From assembly GCA_936450465.1 (NCBI GenBank), contig OW388297.1, positions 60,888,581 to 60,952,580 of the forward strand: a stretch of DNA of 64,000 bases, read 5' to 3'. Every line of letters starts with the position of its first letter. Positions within the stretch are counted from its first letter, which is position 1. The DNA comes from Gibbula magus. Its lineage: Eukaryota; Mollusca; Gastropoda; Trochida; Trochidae. The notes below the pieces were generated by a model. The model saw nothing but the letters and a program-made list of their open reading frames with translations, was not told where the DNA came from and made no database searches. Shown piece by piece: positions 55,443-64,000 of the stretch. Made by a program: the position numbers and the translations under genes.

Positions 55443-56420
55443 TATATCAGGAATTATGTTATGCATTATCTTAGGATATCACATAATAAGGCATTGCCCA
55501 GTCATCAAACTTGAAAGCCCTGTCCATGCTAAACCGGAAGTTTGCAATCGTCAACAACCATTTTCTTGACAGACAGTACTTTTTCAACCCGGGTGGGTCC
55601 CGAAATTGGTTAGTTTTGAACATTTTCAATTGAATGATGTTAACGATATCAACTTGTTTCAACTCTTGAATAGCTATAGTTTACAATCGCTACATCTGTG
55701 GAACATGACATATAATATATAGTTTAGAATTTTAACATTTTGGAGCCAGTCAATTGTGGTAAGTGAGAAAATCCGCGAAAAGGCGACTTTTTACACGAAT
55801 ACAGCAAATCTACATGGATCAAGCCCATGTTTTGTGTAATTTCATGTCGAATGTGATAATGTAGGACTTGCATCAAAGCTTTCACAGATTGATCGAAGCC
55901 GAGATATTAGCAAAATTAAAAACTGTACACATTGATGGTAGTTGCTCCATCACTGTCCAGATTTGTTGAAATATTCAAAAACTTACTGTCCATGGTAGTT
56001 GCTATGCAGGAAACCCTTCTTTTTTACATTGTAGGGGTTAACAGTACATGTAAAGGTGCAACTTGAATTGATTTTAGTTGCTGCTGTTCATAAATTTTAT
56101 TGACAATTTAATTGGTAAACTAATGTACACACTAACATTAAAATTTCCGTAAATGTCGAAAAAACAAACGAATACAAGTTTAACATATAAATCCATCGAC
56201 TTATTTTTTTAATAATAGTGTCATTTGTGTCATTCTTACACCTTGAAATATCGTTATCTAGAAAAAATAACGTATTACTATCCCTCTCAAGGATTTATCC
56301 AAACCACGATGTAATTGATGTCATCTACAACTACAGTCTGGTCATCCATTTGTCTAGGAATGATATCCCCTTTGACTGTTACCAGCAATATAAGACATTG
56401 TGATAGAACTGACCGACCTG

Positions 56421-56543
56421 TTCCTGCAGAGTTTTCTCCCCAAAACCATAGTGCTATGGAACTCTATCCCGCCTGACATTCGACTCTCTCCAACCCTGCC
56501 TGTGTTTCAGTCATCACTGACGACTGAACACCTCCAGCCCTGA
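56421..56543 (+). pseudogene. LINE ORF2 C-terminal fragment
   Basis: A short frame reads FLQSFLPKTIVLWNSIPPDI then RLSPTLPVFQSSLTTEHLQP and a stop. This is the end of a LINE reverse transcriptase (the LWNSIP motif followed by a Ser/Pro stretch). It is followed by a GCGTAGCCGCGCTGCGC palindrome, probably 3' UTR. It is a short relic inside the long-TIR element. Confidence 0.6.
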
Positions 56544-57297
56544 ATATAAATACGTTTTTAACTGTTTTTAAATCCTTTTAACCCTCATCTGTTTTTAATT
56601 GGAACCACTGGCGTAGCCGCGCTGCGCACAAACTTGGATCAATACACTCAATAGGGTTAGATCCAGTAATGGAAGAAGAAAGAACAACGAATCTGTCGAC
56701 AGTTATTTCCAAAATTTAAATTATCAGGGGAAAATATTTTTTGGATATATTGAACCTGTCGTTTTCATCATTTATATTTCTGCATTATATAATTGTTAAT
56801 TTCACCTTTTTTTAAAGTTGATTGTTATTAAAGTTCAGAGGACAGGAGGAAATGAGTATATATCCTTTCGAGCAACATGACATCAATATTTTAAGACTAG
56901 ATATGTTTGTAAATATTTGCGCATAGATTTAGAAGATGTTACTGATTGATATGAACACTAATTAAATTAGCTTTCTGTAATCTCTGTTACTCAAAAATAT
57001 GCCTTGTAAATTGTAAATACATGAATTTTATCTATTATTCACCATCATCCTGTCATCATGTCTTTGAGAGAGTTCATTGTATTTACACATATTTATAATT
57101 CACAAATGAAGACAGATGCCTTTAAAATAATTAAAGATGCATGGAATAATATATTTCTCGTAATTTTGTTACTGTATTGGTAATGTTTTATATGCCTTAA
57201 TAGTTACTGTACATAGAATATTATACAGGAGCAACGCCTGCAGAAACATGCTGTTAAAGGAAAATGTTCTGAGAATGCATTTGACTCCATTCTCTTC

Positions 57298-57830
57298 CCA
57301 CAGAAGTTACTCCTTTCAGATTTTCGATCTTAACCTCTGTTCTATATAGCTTGAAATCGAGGTCTTCAGCAACATGTCCTAGCGGGGGAAATGGGAACCT
57401 CATACTGTTTCCCTGCTTCTTAACCAATGAAAACCAAGTCGACCGAGTGACTTCAAAGCTCTAGGCATTTAACTGTAAAGGCTTTTGCTCATTAGCATAT
57501 GTCCTTCGAATATGCCTGATGTAAATAACATAAATGAACTATTTTTGGTATTTGTCTCTGATTTGGTCTTCTTTATTTGTGAGCATATTTATGATATTCA
57601 TAAAATCAAATACCATATCTCGAGGAAAACACATGAAACGAGAAAACCTTTATCTAACGTTTATTTTTTTTCATCGTGACGTGTCATTGGCAAATGTCAC
57701 TTTTACAATGGCGTCGCTGCACAACTAGATTCAATTGCAACCAGTGAAGACACTCCATTTCTGCTCTCGATTTCAAGCGATAAAGAACAGAGGTTAGTAT
57801 CGGAAATCTGAAGAGAGTAACCTCCCCGGA
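57298..57830. mobile_element. Nested TIR element
   Basis: The left arm GTTACTCCTTTCAGATTTTC with AACCTCTGTTCTATATAGC and TTGAAATCGAG pairs with the right arm near 57755-57825 read in reverse (GTTACTCTCTTCAGATTTCC, AACCTCTGTTCTTTATCGC, TTGAAATCGAG). The ~380-bp centre has no credible gene. Confidence 0.6.
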
Positions 57831-59119
57831 AAGAGAATGATTTGACTCAAAATAACAGAAAAATTACTGACCAAAAAATCATGTGTAAACCCGGGCTTTT
57901 TCCATAATGGTAAAATAAAAAGACAAAAGTCAAGGTAAAATTGTAATCACCAAAAATGCTCATGCAAAATGTTGAACTACGATTGTATACATTTTCGGAG
58001 GATATATTGGTGACACTGTTTCCATAAGATAGGTCAAGGTTAGTAACTTCTGTTAAAAGTGGGACTCGCTTAAGAGAATCATAAAAAGTCAGATTTAGTC
58101 ATAACTTCCTACACAAGGCCTACTTCATTAGAATAGATAAATTACCGGTAAGTTACTGATGACCATCATTTTCATTCTGCATAACGTTTTCCTGTTACCT
58201 GCTCACAACTATCAGGCCAACAACCTGTACAGTGTGTTTGTCAACAGGAGCAACTACCATGGATGTGTACAGTTTTTAATTGTGCTAATATCTCGACTTC
58301 GGTTAATCTGTGAATGCTATAACTTTGATACAAGTTCTAGATTCTCATAATCAACTTAAAACTACATGAAATATCTGCTACATCCATGTAGATTTGCTGT
58401 ATTCATGTTGAAAGTCGCCTTTTCTCTCTGACGACGATAGACTAGTTCCGAAATGTTAAAATTCTAAATTATTTATTACATGTCATGTTCTAAAGATGTA
58501 GCGATTGTAAACTATAGCTATTAAAGAGAAAATGTTCAAAACTAACCAATTTCGGGACCTACCCGAGTTGAAAAAGTACTGTCTGTCGAGAAAATGGTTG
58601 TTGACGACTGCCAACTTCCGGTTTAGCATGGACAGGGCTTATCCCCTGTGCATTGGCAAAGTAGTCGGCACACAACTTTTACGCTCTTTAGACCTTTTAG
58701 AACTGAAGAAGAAGATGAAAATAGGTTTTAAGGTCGTGACCGCTGTGACCCTATTTTGGGTCAGGGGGTCACGTAATCTATAATTTAGAATCCCCATGAG
58801 AACTGAAGAAGAAGATGAAAATAGGTTTTAAAGGTTGTGACCCCTGTGACCCCATTTGAGGTCACGGAGTCACTAAATCTACAATTTAGAATCCCCATTA
58901 GCCAAGGAGTCTGCACACAAAACTTCAGCTCTCTAGACCTTTTGAAACTGGAGAAGAAGATGAAAATAGGTTTTTAAGGTCGTGACCCCTGTGACCCTAT
59001 TTGGGGTCAGGGGGTCACGGAATCTATCATATAGAATCCCCATTGGCCAAGGAGTCTGCACACAACTTTTCAGCTCTTTAGACCAAGTGGTTCTGGAGAA
59101 GAAGACGAAAATATGAAAA

Positions 59120-59655
59120 TGAAGAGCTTTCAAGACTACAATTTAAGGAAATTGGTTGCCCAAGTATCACAATTACTGAAATTATCTTGAAGAGAAGGTG
59201 ACTCTCCAAATTCAAATGGTGACACTAAGATATATTTCCCAAATCATGGTAAAAATGGTAAAGAAATCAGTGAGAACAAATATTTTCTACTAAATTACTT
59301 AAAGGTGTCCGACTACATATAGAGAACTAACACACAATAGCCATAAAATATATCCTGACATATATACATGATATATTCTCTACAAGTTAAACCAAGCCTC
59401 CTCCCAAAACAGCCATGGGGGACTCTTAGTAGTCATGTGCAAAATAAGAGCCTTTATAAAGTCTGGCCTAAAGAGTGCTCAGACTTCACTCAGTGAGTCT
59501 TGCTCTTCAGTACTGGCCACCTGCCCTGTGGAACATGATATCATTATGTAACATGTAGCTCTTATTACCATAAGCCACTGCAATCTTGGTCACACCCAGG
59601 TCAGCTCATATTTCGCTCACCAAAGGACAGTTGGAGTGACTGGTTAAAATTTGGA
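59120..59655. other. Unassigned DNA, related to 60240-60400
   Basis: 59135-59290 resembles 60250-60400 (AAGTATCACAATTACTGAAA versus AGGTATCACAATTCCTGAAA, CTCCAAATT, CCCAAATCAT). It may be another unit of the HINE left domain or host DNA duplicated around the insertion. Confidence 0.4.
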
Positions 59656-60239
59656 AAATTGTAAAGAGTCTGCAAACACTATTACAACCTTCTAAGTCTG
59701 TTTGATCTGGAGATAATGAACAAAGGTTTTTAGGTCATGGCCTGTGAGGCCCTTATTTGGGGCCACTGGGTCAGCAAATCTACAATTTAGAATCCCCATT
59801 GGCTAAAGAGTCTGCATACAATATTAGAGCCTACCAGGTCTTTTTGTTCTGGAAAAGAAGATGAAAATAGGTTTTCAGGTCATGGCCTGTGAGGTGCTTA
59901 CTTGGGGCCCCAGGGTCACCGAATCTACAATTAAGAATACCAATTGGTTGAAGAGTTTGCACACATTATCACAGCTTTCTAGGTCGTTTTGTTTCAGAGT
60001 AGAAGAGGAAAATAGATTTTTAGGTCATGGCCTGTAAGGCCCTTATTTGGGGCCCAAGGGTCACCAAACCTACAATTTAGAATCCCCATTGACCAAGGAG
60101 TCTGCACATATTATTTCAGCACTCTAGAGTCATTGGTTCTGGAGAAGAAGTCCAAAAAGTGAAAAGTTTATGGACGGATGACCGGACGCCATGCCATGCC
60201 ATAAGCCCATCGAGCCTTTCAGGCTTGACGAGCTAAAAA

Positions 60240-60885
60240 TTGCAGTATTGAAATTGTCAGTGCATAACAGAATTGTCCAGGTATCACAATTCCTGAAAAG
60301 ATATTGAAGAAAAGGTAATCCTCCAAATTAAAATAAAATAAACATATTCCCAAAATCATCAAACAAAATGGTTTAAAATTTTGAGAGAAACAATTTCAAA
60401 TCCCTTCCCAATTGAGTATACCTTATTAATGAAGCCTACAGAGTAATGCAAAAAGTATTCGGACGGTGACATTATTTCCATAGACTTGCATGTTAATTAA
60501 TGTAGTCTAGGATAAATAATTTTCATAGAATAAATTCTGGTTGGATCACTGTCAAAATTTTCAGCTTTATATGAAATCATGAGCTTGACATACATAATTT
60601 AGATTATATTTTCTGATAACAATTTAACAAGTGTTATCCAAATTACCTGTACATTAAATGAATAAAAACAATTCCCATCACCATGTTAAATGTTTTACAA
60701 CTACGTATATATTTTGATCAAATTTGTGTCATTCCCAATATAGAAAACCGAAAATTAAACATAAATTATGAGGTTGTAGCCAAGATGATTCCTCACAAAC
60801 TTGATAAATGTGAATATGATTGGACAATATTCCTATCTATGAAAATTATTTATCCTAGACTTATCTAGTCTTGCCTAGACAATCT
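60240..60885. other. Unassigned AT-rich DNA
   Basis: The first 160 bp are related to 59135-59290. The remainder, including a 61-codon frame at 60683-60868, is AT-rich and not recognised. Confidence 0.35.
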
Positions 60886-60889
60886 TTAA

Positions 60890-63800
60890 CCCTTAACATG
60901 CAGGTTTGCTAGCCGTGGCCGCTGTCTGCGAGTCGACTTGTCTCCGGGAATCGCTCCATGAGAATCGCTTTACTAATGCTCCGCAGTTCGCCATGAGAAC
61001 GAATCTTTGATCAATGTCTGGTCGAAATGTCCAGCAAAAATCACACCAATTTGCGTGTGCATTGTTGACCCGTACCGCATTGATAAATAGTTTTACAAAA
61101 GGCCAATTTTGTCGGGCTTCGCTCCGACGTCTTATCTCCCCAGGGGCTAATTATCACCTAATTGTCTGCATTGCTCCGGCATGAGATACGCCCGTACATG
61201 CTTATCTGTCTCGCGTCCCACCACATGACCATATAGTTTCTAATTACGGAAACATATTGCGATAAGCTACTTTTCTCCCGCACTTCATATCATATGAACC
61301 AATTGGTTGTTTTAAATTTTTTTATACCAAAATAAACAGTAAAGAATGGCCTTTATTCCGATATAAAAATCGCAATTGCGCTAACAAACTGAAAATACAG
61401 TGATCGCCGCGAGATAGGTGATTTTCGCACTTTTTATCTTTGAAACAAGTGACGCATTTACCACAACATCCCACACGCTCTATTTCTAATAAACTACTTT
61501 GAATATTTACATAATTTTTTCATCACTACAAAGATAAAAGAATTGTCTTCAATTCCATATAAAATATGTGTATTTTCGGCAATAATTTTTTATACGCCAA
61601 GTGCCGCACAGAAGGTAATATTCGGTTTTGAATAAGTGTCGCTCTTAGCATATATCATTACTACGGGCTTTATATTTTTTGAACCACAAGTCCGATTTTT
61701 TAAATTTTTATATCATTGTAAAGAGGAAAACATTCTCCCCCTTTTTGTGGGAATATTTTCTCAGGGAAATATTTCATTTTTTGGAGTTTCTAAAAATGCG
61801 TGAACATTTTTGTAAGTGATGCCATTTGCGAAATTCAAATGCGCCGGCGCACCCTTCCAAACCATTGGAATTGAATTTATTATTTTATTTTTTACATTAT
61901 TGAATAAAAGACGTTTCATTCAATAAGATTATAAGTGAATATATAATTATTTATAAGTGAAGCAGACTGAACTGAGCAGATGAAGAATTTGATTCCTCAC
62001 CACTTTTATTACCAAAGTTTTTTTGTATCGCAATTACTTTTTTAGGTATTAGTTTTTTCGTGAGCAGTTGAAATTCTGACGGGATTCGCCATGACATAAT
62101 GGGAAAAAATTCTCATGAAAATGGGCGTTGTCCGTCATCTTCGGGACCGGCCCACAACTATAAATGTCTCCTGCTTTTGGTCGCCTCCCCCCAACCTTTT
62201 TGTTCAAATCAAAAATTTTTTTTTACCTTGAAAATAAGGTTCATGTCATTCCGACGTACCAAGGTTTCTGCTATACATGTCGAGATGGGATGGGAACCCA
62301 TTCCCAATAGAATCCAGGCTTCGTCCCACAGGATTGTTCCTTGGAGCGTCTCGTTCTCAAAAGAGATCATGGGAAACCTGTCCCGCGATTGAATCCGGGG
62401 TCCGCCTCGGAAGACGGGTACACGAATTCCCGGAGAGCATGGGAGTATGTTCCCATGGGTCCGGGCTCCGCCTCGAGAGACTGCTCCGTGGATGCTCATT
62501 CGGCAACTGACAACCCGAGCTTCCCTGACGTAGTATATTTTCCGCGCCTCGCGGGCGGTGCTACACGTCACCAAGGAAATCAGAAAATGGTCCGTTTGAC
62601 ATATGCTTCGGCAAAATCGGCGCGATGTCAGAAGCCGTTGGGCGCTTGCGGCGCAGTCGTCCTAGATTCGCCAGGAGTTTCTGAAACTGGCAAATGAACG
62701 TCCATGAAGCTCACATTCATTATCTCTTTATCTTTATGTCTAATCACATGTTATATCTTGCATACATCTAACGCATTTTCAATCATTTGCAGCTTGAAGT
62801 ATGCTGTGGACACAGGGCCATGCTGCAACGGCCTAGGGCTATGTGTACTAGGACACGCAGCTTTGAAGCCGTTTCAAGCGACAACGACTTCATCAACGAG
62901 ATCCATGCTGATGAAGCCTCTGATATGGAGTCAACTGATGACAGTGATGGCAGCAGTGATTTAGACAGTGATGATGCATATGATCGAGACACTGTCATAG
63001 ATACTGAAAATGGTGACGGGATTGACAATGGGACAGTCACAGATGGTCTGAGTGATATAAAGACAGAGATTGCCAGAAACATTCCAGCCGCCGGTAATTC
63101 CACCGAAGAAGAAGTGGTTTTGAGGAGGAGTTTGCCGACATACCAAAATATAATCAAGATAATACACAGACGTTTGATGAGTGGCAGGATGGTCTGCGGC
63201 ATCGTGTAAATTTGCCTTTCACTGGTCAAACTGGGTTGCGCCAGTTCATAGAACTTCCTGAGAACCCTCAACCTATTATCTTTTTTGATTTGTTTTTACA
63301 TGAAGATGACTATCAGGATATGGCAACAGAAACCAATAGATATTTCAAACAAGCAACTGAAGACAAAATTCCAAGACCCTGTCCAAAGAATGCAACAGTG
63401 GCAAGACACAAATGCAGAAGAGATGAAGGTATTTGTAGCCATGACAATAGCCATGTCATTAGTTGTGCAGAGAAACTTTGCTGAGTACTGGTCAACAAGT
63501 GACGTTACCTCAACGCCTTTCTTCGCCAAGTGCATGCCCGGAGACAGGTTTTGGCTTCTTATCACCTACCTACATTTGTCTGACAACAGTCTGACAACTT
63601 TTCACCAATAAATAAACTGGGACACTTGTATAACCGGATAGTTCACCGTTTTTCAAGAGTGTATAAACCGCATAAAACAAATTCAGTCGACGAGGGCATG
63701 GTGCCCTTGAAAGGCAACTTATCTTTCAAAGTTTATCTTCCCGACAAGCCTAAGAAGTATGGGATAAAGGCTTTCATGTTGTGTGACTCGCACAATGGTT

Positions 63801-64000
63801 ATGTTTGCAAGTCCAAACTCTACACTGGAAATGAACCGGTTTCTGAAGATGGCAAAAGGTGAACGACTACGTTTGACAGGGGCATCACATCTTTATGGAC
63901 GACTATTATTCGTCCACAAATCTGTACATAAACTTGTGGGAGCGGGGAATCGGTGCCACAGGGACGTTGAGAGCCAATCGAAAGGGCCTTCCTTACAGAC
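60890..64000 (+). mobile_element. Second piggyBac copy, cut by the window end
   Basis: TTAA at 60886-60889 precedes CCCTTAACATGCAGG. The 5' arm follows copy 1 with deletions, including loss of two of the three subterminal repeats near 61700. The hairpin-dense leader at 62280-62500 is retained. The 3' end lies outside the window. The two copies are in the same orientation, about 9 kb apart. Confidence 0.8.
62799..64000 (+). pseudogene. piggyBac transposase, frameshifted copy
   Basis: Similarity to the 48607 gene begins at TRTRSFEAVSS and includes an acidic segment longer than in copy 1 (DDSDGSSDLDSDDAYD). Frame breaks occur near 63110 (after NSTEEE), 63390 (CPKNAT in place of the RMQQWQ segment), 63590 (deletion of the segment after LSDNS) and 63855 (deletion after SEDGK). 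The first catalytic Asp is still recognisable in NSVDEGMVPLKG, and GACGACTATTATTCG at 63898 marks the second. The C-terminal part lies beyond the window. It is non-functional as it stands. Confidence 0.8.

Larger units (their letters stand above)
55515..58640. mobile_element. 3.1-kb element with ~450-bp inverted repeats
   Basis: The left end AAGCCCTGTCCATGCTAAAC pairs with the right end through AACCGGAAGTTTGCAATCGT, CCCGAAATTGGTTAGTTTTG, TATAGTTTACAATCGCTAC and, more diverged, as far as GTACACATTGATGGTAGTTG (left ~55950, right ~58255). The interior has no transposase but holds a LINE fragment and a nested palindromic element. No target duplication was recognised, so the superfamily is open. 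Confidence 0.75.
55443..60239 (+). mobile_element. HINE interrupted by a long-TIR element
   Basis: It starts with TATATCAGGAATTATGTTAT, a left domain like that at 44400 but without the terminal hairpin. It is cut at 55514 by another transposon and resumes at 58641 with core units to 59110 and 59660-60135. It ends with CCATCGAGCCTTTCAGGCTT and GACGAGCTAAAAA. A non-HINE stretch at 59120-59650 sits between the two core blocks. Confidence 0.7.

Overview
This is eukaryotic, AT-rich, gene-poor and extremely transposon-dense DNA, most likely from a mollusc and probably a bivalve. The main reason is the dominant repeat. It has a left end with an AGAGCC/GGCTCT hairpin, tandem core units of about 130-145 bp, an (ACGG)n microsatellite, and a right end with a GGCCTTTCAGGCC hairpin followed by GATGAGCTAAAAA. 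This matches the 'pearl'/CvA elements of bivalves, which have been reinterpreted as non-autonomous Helentrons (HINEs, rolling-circle elements). About fifteen copies or fragments are present in both orientations. No complete conventional host gene, tRNA, rRNA or CRISPR array was found. A few stretches have a splice acceptor followed by an open frame and could be host exons. All are tentative.

Layout. 1-2.5 kb: nested repeats, an L2/CR1-like LINE 3' end on the minus strand, and a reverse HINE carrying a tRNA-derived SINE. 2.7 kb: a candidate terminal exon. 3.2-3.7 kb: a 511-bp hAT-like MITE with 8-bp duplications. 4.1-4.7 kb: a 577-bp element with 92-bp inverted repeats and 9-bp duplications, enclosing a RecQ-like helicase fragment (Pack-MULE-like). 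4.8-9.9 kb: HINEs, a 164-bp tandem array and repeats rich in TCAAGGTCA. 9,973-26,030: one full-length APE-type LINE with a 10-bp target duplication. It has an ORF1 and an ORF2 with a 2A-like motif. ORF2 is split by a 5.85-kb TIR element (13,031-18,878) and by a 4.2-kb HINE (20,937-25,169). The TIR element itself contains a HINE that carries a copy of the LINE sequence next to the second insertion, which is direct evidence of read-through capture.

26-33.7 kb: AT-rich DNA with TCAAGGTCA repeats, an RTE-like fragment, foldback MITEs and a HINE. 33.7-38 kb: a 5'-truncated Tx1/L1-like LINE inserted into the palindromic end of a 152-bp, 15-copy satellite. 38-42.1 kb: unassigned DNA, then a decayed minus-strand LINE. 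42.2-45.9 kb: a HINE with a SINE inserted, unassigned DNA, a compact 1.18-kb complete HINE, and a candidate terminal exon.

46,095-51,707: a piggyBac element with TTAA duplications and a 502-codon transposase that keeps the three catalytic Asp but lacks its C-terminus. 51.7-53.1 kb: an unclassified inverted-repeat element. 54.5-60.2 kb: two abutting HINEs, the second split by a 3.1-kb element with long inverted repeats. 60,890-64,000: a second, frameshifted piggyBac copy running off the window.

The genes here do not form a host pathway. They are parasites inserted in one another. The nesting gives a relative chronology, and the HINE/LINE read-through copy is the most informative event. Sequence comparisons were made by eye, so percentages and clade names are provisional.
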